43,052 nucleotides of DNA, taken from positions 1-43,052 of the forward strand of contig RAZA01000033.1 in the NCBI GenBank assembly GCA_003612485.1, read 5' to 3'. Each line of letters starts with the position of its first letter. The first letter of the stretch is position 1. A program made the position numbers and the translations under genes. Positions 24,031 to 33,000 of this stretch are shown here, piece by piece. A model generated the notes under the pieces. It worked only from the letters and a program-made list of their open reading frames with translations, was not told where the DNA came from and did no database searches. This DNA is from a bacterium D16-50. Lineage in GTDB: Bacteria > Bacillota > Clostridia > Lachnospirales > Lachnospiraceae.

Positions 24031-24059
24031 TTGTGTGCCGGGTCGATTTGTGCTATGAT
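24031..24059 (+). promoter_or_regulatory. Probable promoter of the ior operon
   Basis: -35 TTGTGT (24031-24036), a 17-bp spacer and -10 TATGAT (24054-24059). The -35 is weak; the -10 is good. It lies at the edge of the prophage debris and starts a leader of about 160 bases. Confidence 0.5.
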
Positions 24060-24096
24060 AAGTAGGAACTGTGTTTTTGGTTTTAAGTTGAAAATG

Positions 24097-24169
24097 CCGC
24101 AAATCCTATGGGTCAGGGCGCGTAGGATTGCGGAAAAGCATTGAAAAGGGATTTTTCAATGCTTTTTTT
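24097..24169 (+). promoter_or_regulatory. ior operon leader with two hairpins, the second an intrinsic terminator
   Basis: Hairpin 1: CCGCAAATCCTA (24097-24108) pairs with TAGGATTGCGG (24123-24133), 11 bp with one bulged A. Hairpin 2 begins at the next base: AAAAGCATTGAAAA (24134-24147), loop GGGAT, TTTTCAATGCTTTT (24153-24166), then further T. Hairpin 2 is a strong terminator about 60 bp before iorA, so expression is probably decided by conditional termination. It does not carry T-box landmarks, and I cannot match a known riboswitch. Confidence 0.65.
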
Positions 24170-24227
24170 CGATAATCATATTGCAAATATATTTGAGCTG
24201 CGGAGTTTGGAACAGGAGGAAGAAAAC

Positions 24228-25982
24228 TTGTCAGAGAAGAAGATACTGCTTGGAAACGAGGCCATAGCGAGAGGCGCTTATGAGGCGGGGGTGAGGGTGT
24301 CGGCGGCATATCCCGGCACGCCCAGCACGGAGATCAGCGAGGCGATCGCCAAATATGATGAGGTTTACGGGGAGTGGTCTCCCAATGAGAAGGTGGCTGC
24401 GGAGGTGGCCATAGGCGCTTCCATTGCCGGAGTCAGGGCCATGTGCAGCATGAAGCACGTGGGGGTGAACGTGGCTGCGGATCCGCTGTTTACGGCTGCC
24501 TATTCGGGAGTGGGCGGCGGTCTGGTGGTGGTGGCCGCAGACGACCCCGGCATGTACAGCTCCCAGAACGAGCAGGACAGCCGCATGGTGGCCAGAGCGG
24601 CCATGATTCCCGTGCTGGAGCCTTCGGACAGCGCCGAGGCCAAGGAGTTCACCAAGCTGGCCTTTGACCTGAGCGAAGAATACGATACCCCGGTGATGGT
24701 GCGTTCCACCACCAGACTTTCCCATTCTCAGGGGGTGGTGGAGCTGGAGGGGCGGACGGAGCGTGAGCCGCTGCCCTATGAGCGGAATGTGGCCAAGTAC
24801 GTGATGATGCCGGCCAATGCCATCCGCCGGCATGTAACGGTGGAACAGAGAATGAAGAGGCTGGGAGAGGATGCCTGCGGGATGTCCGTGAACAGGGCGG
24901 AGTACAGAGACTTGTCCGTAGGATTTATCACCAGCGGAATTCCTTATCAGTATGTGCGGGAGGCCATGCCGGAGGCCAGCGTGCTGAAGCTGGGACTGGT
25001 GCATCCCCTTCCCCGTAAGCTTATCGAGGAATTTGCCGCCAAAGTGGATCGGCTGTACATATTTGAGGAATTGGAGCCGGTGATCGAGGAGCAGGTCAGA
25101 TCCTGGGGCATTCTGAAGGCCGTGGGCAAAGAGATTTTTACGGTACAGGGAGAATACAGCGCCAATATGCTCAGGGAACGTGTGCTGGGACAGAAGCCTA
25201 AGTCCGGCCTGACACCGGCGTCCGTGCCCCCCAGACCGCCGATTCTCTGCCCCGGCTGCCCTCACCGCAGCGTCTATTCGGTGCTGAGCCGATTGAAGAT
25301 CCATGCCGCGGGGGATATCGGCTGCTATACGCTGGGAGCGCTGGCGCCTCTGGGAGTGGTGGACACCACCATCTGCATGGGTTCCAGCATCAGTACTCTT
25401 CACGGTATGGAAAAGGCCAGAGGGAAGGAATATATTCAAAACTGGGTGGCGGTGATAGGAGATTCCACGTTCATGCACACGGGAATCAATTCTCTGATGA
25501 ACATGGTGTATAATCAGTCTTCCGGCACGGTGGTGATTCTGGACAATTCTACTACGGGCATGACGGGGCATCAGGACCATGCGGCTACGGGCAAGACCTT
25601 GAAGGGGGAGGTGGTTCCGGCCATCGATATCGCCGGGCTTTGCCGCAGTCTGGGAATCCGGCATGTATATGAGATAAGCGCCTTTGATCTGGAGGGGCTT
25701 GAGGAAGCCTTCCGGAGGGAGACAAAGCGGGATGAGGTATCCGTGATTATCACCAAGGCCCCCTGTGTGCTGCTCAAAGGGGTAAGTTTCCCGGACAAAT
25801 GCGTTCCGGTTCCTGAGAAGTGCGTAAAGTGCGGCGCGTGTCTGCGTCCGGGCTGTCCGGCGCTTACGAAGAACGAGGACGGAACCATCAGTATTGACCC
25901 GACCATGTGCAACGGCTGCGGGCTGTGCGAGAAACTGTGCAGGTTTCAGGCGATAGAGACAAGAAAGGCGGATAGGGCATGA
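24228..25982 (+). CDS. iorA: Indolepyruvate:ferredoxin oxidoreductase, alpha subunit
   Basis: Oxidatively decarboxylates aryl pyruvates (from Trp, Phe, Tyr transamination) to aryl-acetyl-CoA, with ferredoxin as electron acceptor and thiamine diphosphate as cofactor. 584 residues. The N-terminal pyrimidine-binding part has ARGAYEAGVRVSAAYPGTPS; the middle has CPGCPHRSVYSVLSRL; the diphosphate-binding part has GDIGCYTLG, VIGDSTFMHTGINSL and DNSTTGMTGHQDH. A C-terminal ferredoxin domain with two [4Fe-4S] sites follows (CVKCGACLRPGC, CNGCGLCEKLC). TTG 24228 is chosen as start because AGGAGGAAG lies just upstream; a longer reading to 24141 starts inside the terminator hairpin. It overlaps iorB by 4 bp. 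Confidence 0.95.
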   Translation: MSEKKILLGNEAIARGAYEAGVRVSAAYPGTPSTEISEAIAKYDEVYGEWSPNEKVAAEVAIGASIAGVRAMCSMKHVGVNVAADPLFTAAYSGVGGGLVVVAADDPGMYSSQNEQDSRMVARAAMIPVLEPSDSAEAKEFTKLAFDLSEEYDTPVMVRSTTRLSHSQGVVELEGRTEREPLPYERNVAKYVMMPANAIRRHVTVEQRMKRLGEDACGMSVNRAEYRDLSVGFITSGIPYQYVREAMPEASVLKLGLVHPLPRKLIEEFAAKVDRLYIFEELEPVIEEQVRSWGILKAVGKEIFTVQGEYSANMLRERVLGQKPKSGLTPASVPPRPPILCPGCPHRSVYSVLSRLKIHAAGDIGCYTLGALAPLGVVDTTICMGSSISTLHGMEKARGKEYIQNWVAVIGDSTFMHTGINSLMNMVYNQSSGTVVILDNSTTGMTGHQDHAATGKTLKGEVVPAIDIAGLCRSLGIRHVYEISAFDLEGLEEAFRRETKRDEVSVIITKAPCVLLKGVSFPDKCVPVPEKCVKCGACLRPGCPALTKNEDGTISIDPTMCNGCGLCEKLCRFQAIETRKADRA

Positions 25983-26557
25983 GCGTGAAGAATATCATGA
26001 TCGTAGGCGTAGGCGGGCAGGGAACGCTGCTCACCAGCCGGATTCTGGGCAATCTGGCAATTGGGGGAGGATACGACGTGAAGCTGTCGGAGGTTCACGG
26101 GATGGCCCAGAGAGGCGGAAGCGTAGTGACCTTTGTGAGGTACGGCGAGGAGGTGGCGGAACCCATCGTGGAGGAGGGGCAGGCGGATGTGCTGATCGCC
26201 TTCGAGAAGCTGGAGGCCCTGCGGTATCTGCATTTCCTGAAAGAAGATGGCGTTATTATAGTAAACGATTGGCGCATCGACCCCATAACGGTTGTGACGG
26301 GGGCGGCACAGTATCCGGACGGAGTGATAGAGTCCTTGTGCAAGGCCAGAAAAACCGTGGTGGTGGAGGCTACGAGGACGGCAATAGAGATGGGAGCGCC
26401 CAAGGCCTTCAACGTGATCGTTCTGGGGGCGGCGGCCCGGTACGTGGGCTTTCGCAGGGAGGACTGGCTGCAGGTGATCGAGGCCACCGTTCCGCCCAAG
26501 ACCATGGAAGTGAATAGGAAGGCCTTCGAGGCGGGATATTCCATGGAAGAGGCATAG
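25979..26557 (+). CDS. iorB: Indolepyruvate:ferredoxin oxidoreductase, beta subunit
   Basis: Gamma/beta-type subunit of the aryl-ketoacid oxidoreductase, 192 residues. The N-terminus MIVGVGGQGTLLTSRILG is the nucleotide-fold signature of the CoA-binding subunit of this family. VKLSEVHGMAQRGGSVVTFV and the later TAIEMGAPKAFNVIVLGAAA are also typical. ATGA overlap with iorA keeps the two subunits in equal amounts. Together they form the complete enzyme; no separate ferredoxin gene is needed, since IorA carries the clusters. Confidence 0.95.
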   Translation: MSVKNIMIVGVGGQGTLLTSRILGNLAIGGGYDVKLSEVHGMAQRGGSVVTFVRYGEEVAEPIVEEGQADVLIAFEKLEALRYLHFLKEDGVIIVNDWRIDPITVVTGAAQYPDGVIESLCKARKTVVVEATRTAIEMGAPKAFNVIVLGAAARYVGFRREDWLQVIEATVPPKTMEVNRKAFEAGYSMEEA

Positions 26558-26626
26558 AGAAAAGGGCGCTTGAAGAGGAGAATGGGACAAAAGCCGCATA
26601 ACGGCTCTGGAATAGGAGATATGGAT

Positions 26627-27925
26627 ATGATCTGGAATGAGACGAAGGAATGCATGAGCAGGGACGAGATGAACGCCCTGCAGGGAGCCAGATTGGTGAA
26701 GCTGGTGGACCGAGTGTACCATAATGTAGAATATTATCGGAAAAAAATGCAGGCCATGGGGCTGGAGCCGGGAGACATACGGGGGCTGGAGGATTTGAAG
26801 AAGCTGCCCTTCACCACCAAGGACGACCTGCGGGACACCTACCCTTTCGGGATGTTCGCCGTGCCCAATTCTCAGATCGTGCGGATCCATGCATCCAGCG
26901 GAACCACGGGCAAGGCCACGGTGGTGGGCTATACCAGAAGGGACATCGACATGTGGAGCGAGTGCGTGGCCCGATGCATCACCATGGCAGGACTGGGCCG
27001 GGAGGACATCATTCAGGTGGCCTACGGTTATGGCTTGTTCACCGGAGGGCTTGGGGCGCACTACGGAGCGGAGAAGCTTGGGGCCACCGTGGTTCCCATG
27101 TCCACGGGCAACACCAAGAAGCTGATCAATATGATGGTGGATTTCGGGGCTACGGGAATCATGTGTACGCCCTCTTACCTGATGCACATCGCAGAGACCA
27201 TTGAGGAGATGGGAGTCCGGGACAAGATCAGGCTGAAGGCGTCCCTCAACGGCGCAGAGCCTTGGACGGAGCGGATGCGGGACAAGATCGAGGAGAAGCT
27301 TGGGATCCATGCCCATGATATCTACGGGCTAAGCGAGATCATGGGACCCGGGGTGGCCACGGACTGCAGGTTCCACAGCGGGCTTCATATACATGAGGAT
27401 TATTTCCTGCCTGAGATCGTGGACAGGGAGACCTTCCAGCCGGTGGCGGACGGGGTGACGGGAGAGCTGGTGATCTCCACTCTGGTGAAAGAAGGGATTC
27501 CCCTGATCCGCTACCGGACAAAGGATCTCACCAGCATTGACCATACGCCCTGCCAATGCGGCAGAACCACAGCCAGAATCGCAAGGTTCACCGGCAGAAG
27601 CGATGATATGCTGATCATCAGAGGGGTGAATGTGTTCCCTTCTCAGATCGAGACGGCGCTTCTGGAGATGGGCGGCACCACGCCCCATTACCTGATGATC
27701 GTGGACAGGGTGAACAATCTGGACACTCTGGAGGTTCGGGTGGAGGTGGAAGAGCGCTTCTTCTCCGACGAGATCAGGGAGCTGGAGAACCTGACCAGAA
27801 GAATCGAGCAAGTGCTTCAGCAGGCTATCGGGTTGGCGGTGAAGGTGAAGCTGGTGGAGCCTAAGGCGCTGGAGCGCAGCATGGGCAAATCGGTGCATGT
27901 GATAGACAATAGAAAGCTTGACTGA
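26627..27925 (+). CDS. Aryl-acetate CoA ligase, phenylacetate-CoA ligase (PaaK) family
   Basis: An AMP-forming acyl-CoA ligase of 432 residues, the usual length of PaaK. The ATP-binding motif ASSGTTGKATVVGYT, the family motif YGLSEIMGPG, the hinge RYRTKDLTSID and the C-terminal mobile part (RSDDMLIIRGVNVFPSQIE) are present. The substrate is probably phenylacetate or indoleacetate, made from or leading to the IorAB product. In anaerobes this pairing can salvage arylacetates or work in amino acid oxidation; direction is not readable from sequence. ATG 26627 has TAGGAG 8 bp upstream; upstream in-frame ATGs are worse placed. It follows iorB by about 70 bp. Confidence 0.92.
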   Translation: MIWNETKECMSRDEMNALQGARLVKLVDRVYHNVEYYRKKMQAMGLEPGDIRGLEDLKKLPFTTKDDLRDTYPFGMFAVPNSQIVRIHASSGTTGKATVVGYTRRDIDMWSECVARCITMAGLGREDIIQVAYGYGLFTGGLGAHYGAEKLGATVVPMSTGNTKKLINMMVDFGATGIMCTPSYLMHIAETIEEMGVRDKIRLKASLNGAEPWTERMRDKIEEKLGIHAHDIYGLSEIMGPGVATDCRFHSGLHIHEDYFLPEIVDRETFQPVADGVTGELVISTLVKEGIPLIRYRTKDLTSIDHTPCQCGRTTARIARFTGRSDDMLIIRGVNVFPSQIETALLEMGGTTPHYLMIVDRVNNLDTLEVRVEVEERFFSDEIRELENLTRRIEQVLQQAIGLAVKVKLVEPKALERSMGKSVHVIDNRKLD

Positions 27926-27967
27926 AAATTCTCAGGTCAGTGGGAGAAAGAGAAGGGAGGAAGCTAT

Positions 27968-28390
27968 ATGTTTGTAAAACAGTTGTCCGTATTTATGGAA
28001 AACCGTGAGGGAAGGCTGGAGCAGGCCACGGAGGTGCTGAAGAATCATCAGATCAATATCTTGTCCCTGAGTATGGCGGACACCACCGAGTATGGGATGC
28101 TTCGGATGGTGGTATCGGATCCGGAGCTGGCCAGAGAGACATTGCGGGAGAATGGATTTTCCGCCATGCTGACGGAGGTGCTGGCCGTGCGTCTGGAGCA
28201 TCAGGTGGGGGAACTGCATAGGCTCACCCATATTCTGTGTGCGGAGGGACTTAATATCGAATATATGTATGCTCTGGAATGTGCCGGAACCAGAGCCATG
28301 ATCGTCAAGGTCTCGGACGGCGCGGCAGCCGTGGAGGCTATCCGCAGAGGCGGGCTGGAGCTGTACGGAAATCAGGAGCTTTGCGGCTGA
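27968..28390 (+). CDS. Double-ACT-domain regulatory protein
   Basis: A 140-residue protein made of two ACT folds: KQLSVFMENREGRLEQATEV (about 4-23, strand and helix of the first) and VRLEHQVGELHRLTHILCAE (about 76-95, the second). ACT domains bind amino acids as dimers. Genes for such stand-alone proteins are common next to ior and PaaK-like genes in Clostridia and Archaea, and this one is 42 bp after the ligase with GGGAGGAAG before the ATG. It probably senses an aromatic amino acid and tunes the ligase or oxidoreductase; this is inferred. Confidence 0.88.
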   Translation: MFVKQLSVFMENREGRLEQATEVLKNHQINILSLSMADTTEYGMLRMVVSDPELARETLRENGFSAMLTEVLAVRLEHQVGELHRLTHILCAEGLNIEYMYALECAGTRAMIVKVSDGAAAVEAIRRGGLELYGNQELCG

Positions 28391-28563
28391 AACAAAAGGG
28401 AGCGGGCCGGCTGCTTTCTGGGGCGGAAGGGCCCGTCAGGCGCAGGAAAAGAGGGGGATTTAAAACAAGGCCCGGCACGGCAAAAGGCCTATCGGCGGCA
28501 GACGCCCATATATCTGAAAAAGCGAGAAAGAGAAAGAGTAAGGCAACGGGAGGAAGACTTGAT

Positions 28564-30015
28564 ATGAAAAAGATAAGAAAAGGTGTGGGATGCGCGTGTC
28601 TGGCAGCTCTGGTGATGGGGCTGGCGGGCTGCGGGGACAAGAATCCTCTGGATCCGGGAGATCCGGTGTCTCTGACAGTATGGCATTATTATAACGGCTC
28701 TCAGCAGGTGGCGTTCGATGCTCTGGTGGAGGAATTCAACGAGACGGTGGGCAGAGAGAAGGGCATATTTGTGCAGAGCTACAGTCAGGGCTCCGTATCC
28801 GACCTGGAATCGGCGGTGAGGGATTCCATCGGCGGGAAGGTAGGGGCGGACGCCATGCCGGACCTCTTCTCTTCTTATGCGGACACTGCCTACGAGGTGG
28901 AGCAGGCGGGGGCATTGGCCAATCTGTCGGACTATCTCAGCGAGGAGGATCTGGAAAGGTACGTGGACTCCTATATTCAGGAGGGCTGCATTGCCTCTGA
29001 CGGCTCCCTGCGCATATTCCCTACGGCCAAGTCCACGGAGATCATGATGCTGAACAAGACGGACTGGGAGCCTTTTGCAGCGGCCACCGGAGCTTCGCTG
29101 GAGGATCTGAAGACCATGGAGGGCGTGGTGGCCACGGCTCAGACGTATTACGAGTGGACGGACGCCCAGACCCCCGACGTGCCGGGGGACGGCAGGGCGT
29201 TTTACGGCAGGGACGCCATGGCGAATTATTTCATCATCGGTATGCAGCAGCTGGGCGTGGAGATATTTCAGGTGGAGAACGGAAAGCTGACCCTGAACGT
29301 GCCCAAGGAAGAGCTGAAGCGCTTATGGGAAAACTATTATATTCCTATGATAAAAGGATATTTCGGGGCTTACGGCTCTTTCCGTTCCGATGATGTGAAG
29401 ACGGGGGATCTGCTGGCCTATACCGGCTCCACCTCCTCGGCTATGTACTTCCCCAATCAGGTGGAGCTGGAACAGTCCAGCTATCCCATCGAATATGTGG
29501 TGATGACGGCGCCGGTGTTTCAGGACGGCAGGCCCTATGCCGTGCAGCAGGGCGCCGGAATGGTGGTGAGCAAGTCCGACGAAAAGCATGAATATGCTTC
29601 CGTGGAGTTTTTGAAGTGGTTTACGGAGGCGGACAACAACCTGCGGTTCGGCTGCGTGTCCGGTTATCTGCCGGTACTGAAGGAGGCCAACAGCGCTGAG
29701 ATACTGGATCAGGTGATTCAGGAGCAGGAGCTGTCGGTAGCGCCTAAGACATATGACTGTCTCACCACCATCTTCAAGGAGATGGAAGGCGTGACATTGT
29801 ATACAAACAAGAGCTTTGAGAACGGCTCGGCCGCAAGGAAGGTTCTGGAATACAATCTTGCGGACAAGGCCGCTGCGGACCGTATGGCTGTTGCGGAAGC
29901 GCTGGCGCAGGGGAAGGGCATGGAAGAGGCAGTGGAGCCCTATGTGACGGAGGAAGCCTTTGAGGCATGGTACGAAGCTTTTTGCAGCGCACTGAACAAT
30001 GCAGTGAATAAGTAG
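28564..30015 (+). CDS. Solute-binding lipoprotein, no permease nearby
   Basis: A 483-residue extracellular binding protein. The signal peptide ends with lipobox LAGC (Cys near residue 21). The fold begins VSLTVWHYYNGSQQVAFDAL, then MPDLFSSYADTAYEVEQAGA, IFPTAKSTEIMMLN and GAGMVVSKSDEKHEYASVEF, all usual for family 1 sugar-binding proteins. ATG 28564 follows GGGAGGAAG; reading further upstream would merge it with the unrelated end of the previous operon. No permease or ATPase follows; instead a hybrid kinase starts within 9 bp of its stop. It may therefore present its ligand to the kinase, as LuxP does for LuxQ, or serve an importer encoded elsewhere. Confidence 0.88.
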   Translation: MKKIRKGVGCACLAALVMGLAGCGDKNPLDPGDPVSLTVWHYYNGSQQVAFDALVEEFNETVGREKGIFVQSYSQGSVSDLESAVRDSIGGKVGADAMPDLFSSYADTAYEVEQAGALANLSDYLSEEDLERYVDSYIQEGCIASDGSLRIFPTAKSTEIMMLNKTDWEPFAAATGASLEDLKTMEGVVATAQTYYEWTDAQTPDVPGDGRAFYGRDAMANYFIIGMQQLGVEIFQVENGKLTLNVPKEELKRLWENYYIPMIKGYFGAYGSFRSDDVKTGDLLAYTGSTSSAMYFPNQVELEQSSYPIEYVVMTAPVFQDGRPYAVQQGAGMVVSKSDEKHEYASVEFLKWFTEADNNLRFGCVSGYLPVLKEANSAEILDQVIQEQELSVAPKTYDCLTTIFKEMEGVTLYTNKSFENGSAARKVLEYNLADKAAADRMAVAEALAQGKGMEEAVEPYVTEEAFEAWYEAFCSALNNAVNK

Positions 30016-30023
30016 GGATGGAT

Positions 30024-33000
30024 ATGAAGGATAAAGGTCATAAAAAGAAAAAAGCAACCATATTCCAGATGTTCCTGATTCCCTTGATCGTGATCATGCT
30101 GGTTCAGAGCGTCATCACCATAGGTACTTTGGTAGTCAGGAGAACTACGGGAATGCTGGAGGAATATTCCGGCAGTATGATGAACCGGCTGGTGGAGAAC
30201 AGAAAAGTGATTCTGCAGAACGACATGAACCAGCGCTGGGCGGCTGTCCACGAGCAGGAGACCTATTTGGATGAGATTCTGGAGAGTAGGCTTAAGGACG
30301 GCATGGAGCTGAATGAGCTTCTGGCGTCCGATGAGCTGAAGAGCAGTCTGCTGGAAATGTTTTTCCCCGAATGTCTGGATATGCTGCAGAGCAGCTCTGT
30401 CACAGGGGTGTTCGTGATCCTCGCCGGAAACGATATGCATAAGGCCGGGGAATTCGACGGCTTTTTCATCAGGGATTCGGATCCGGACACCAATCCGGCC
30501 AATTACACGGATCTGCTGCTGGAAAGAGGGAGCAAGCATTTGTCCAGAGAGTGGAATATCCCGCTGGATACCTCTTGGACCACCCGTTTTCACATGGCGG
30601 GCCTGGGGCAGAATCAGGCCGAAAAGTATTTTTATGAGCCCTGGAGGGTGGGGGAGGAATACGGGGACGCGGACACGGAGGATCTGGGCTACTGGGCGCT
30701 GCCCTTCTATCTGGAAAAGGATAAGGTGGATTCCTATGAGATGATTACATATTCCCTTCCGCTTCGGCATCAGGGGCGTGTGTACGGCGTTCTGGGGGTG
30801 GAGATATCCACCAGAAAGCTCTACGATTATTTTCCCATCTCGGAATTGAACGATTCTCAGCAGTCCGGCTATATGCTGGCCATGATGCAGGAGGACGGCG
30901 GCTATCGCCCTCTGGCGGGAAAGGGGATCCTATACAATCTGGTATGTTCCATGAAAGGGGCCTTTTCCCTTGAGGAGACGGATTACGAAAACCTCTGGCT
31001 GGTGCAGGATGTCCGGTTGGACAATCAAGGCGTATATGCGGTGGCCTGCCCCTTGAAGCTCTACAGCAACAATGTTCCCTATGAAGATACGGAATGGGTG
31101 CTTCTGGGCCTGAACACGGAGCAGGAGCTTTTTGGAGTGAGCCGACAGCTCTATATCTGGATGATGGCCGCAATTTTTCTGGGGCTGGCCTTCGGGGTTG
31201 TGGGCATCTATATTCTGGTGAAACACCTGACCAAGCCCGTCCAGCACCTGATGCAGTGCATCAGCGGCGGGAACGCAGGGCTTCAGGGGTTCAAGCCCTC
31301 CAATATATTGGAGATAGACGCCCTATACGGTGTGGTGAACGACTTGACCATGAAGCAGAAAGAGGTGGAGAACATTCTGCTGGAGGAGAAGGAGCGCTAT
31401 AGGGTGGCTCTGGAGTCCTCCAAGGATATTTTCTTTTCTTATGATCTGGATAAGCATGTTCTGGATATCGTGAATCATGCCACCATGAGCGGGCAGTGGG
31501 ATTGCGAGGAGCACGAGGGCGGATTCATCAATCCCAGCCATATCCATGACATGGACCGAAGCAGGGCCATAGAGGAGCTTCAGGGCCGCAAGGATACGCT
31601 GTACGTGGAGTTTCGACTGAAATGGCCTGAGGATTCAGAATATAAATGGGTAGCGCTTTCCGGCAAGGCCGTGTACGACACGGACGGGAGGAGGCGCAAG
31701 CTCATGGGGAGCATCAGGGACATTCAGGAACAGAAGGAAAAGGAGGAGGCCCAGCTTAGAAAGAATCGAATGGACGGGGTCACGGGACTCTATGCCTTCA
31801 GCGCCGGGATAGAGAGTCTGAAGGAATGCAGGCGGCTGGCTCAGGAGGCTGAATGCCAAAAGACGGACATAAGCATGGAAGGACGGGCAGAAGACGGAGG
31901 GGATTCCGGAAGCGGAGACGGCGTGATGATCGACTTGGTTCTGGGGGGACTGAATGCCGCCAGTGAGAAAAACGGCATCGTGTTCGCGGATATGATCCTT
32001 GAGGAGATCGGAAAGCTGATCCGCGGCGGCTGCGAGGACTTTTTGGGACGGACCGGAAGGCGGTCGGTTGCCCTGCGCTTTGACAGGGACGAGTTCGTTC
32101 TGTGGATGGAGGGCATGTGCCGGAAAGAGGCGGAGGAGTTCATAAGGGAGCTGCTGGGCAGGGTCGCAGGGGCCTTTGAGGCTGAACGGTTCAATGTCCG
32201 GCTGCAGGCAGGCCTTGTCTGCGGAGAAAGGGATCAGACCGCCGAGAAGCTGATCAGTATGGCCAAGCTGGCCTGCAGGCAGGTTTCTTCCGGCGGAGAC
32301 CAATATCAGTTCTACGAGGATGTGCCTGAGGAGAGCCGCAGGTTCCTGCCTGCCCTGCAGGGGAAGGAGATCAGCGGTCTGGAGTATGATGAGAATGTAA
32401 GCCTTGTATCCGTGGCCTTGAATTTATTTGGAAAGGGGGCCGATTTCCCTGCCCAGATGATGCTGATGATCCGCAAGATAGGCAGGTTCTATGAGGCCGG
32501 GCATGTGCTGGTGTCCGTGCTGAGGGACGATTTCAACTCCAATTATCTGAACTATCAGTGGCATAGGAACGGAGAGCCCGTCTCGGAGAATGTGCGGAAA
32601 TACAAGGAAGAGGAGAAGGAGGCCTTCTGCAGCTGGCTTGGGCAGGGTGAGGTGCGGTATTTCTCGGAGGAAGACAGCAGGAGGCCGGAGCTGCAGTGCT
32701 TCTTAAGCGTGGAAGAGGGGCAGCAGGGTTTTGTTCTTCCCATGTACGACAACGGGAATTATATGGGAAATATATGTATTCTAGGCATCAGCAGGCAGCT
32801 GGTGGAGGATGCGGAGGAGTATCAGAATCTGGCGGAGCTGGGCAGGGTGATTCAGAGCCAGCTGAACCAGCAGCAGTATGACATTGCCAGCAAGGCCAAG
32901 TCCGAGTTCTTGTCGCGGATGAGCCATGAGATCCGGACTCCCATGAACGGCATCATAGGCATGACGGCCATTGCTCTGCAGCAGGATCAGAGTCAGGAGA

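Noticed and set aside
23796..24065. 89-residue plus-strand frame before the ior promoter
   Set aside because: No ribosome site or motif, and it overlaps the promoter; the minus strand shows decayed phage coding instead.
24061..24227. T-box riboswitch upstream of iorA
   Set aside because: An amino-acid-related leader with a terminator suggested a T-box, but the conserved T-box sequence and specifier-loop layout were not found.
24231..25664. 477-residue minus-strand frame opposite iorA
   Set aside because: His- and Arg-rich composition with no motifs; iorA on the plus strand is unambiguous.
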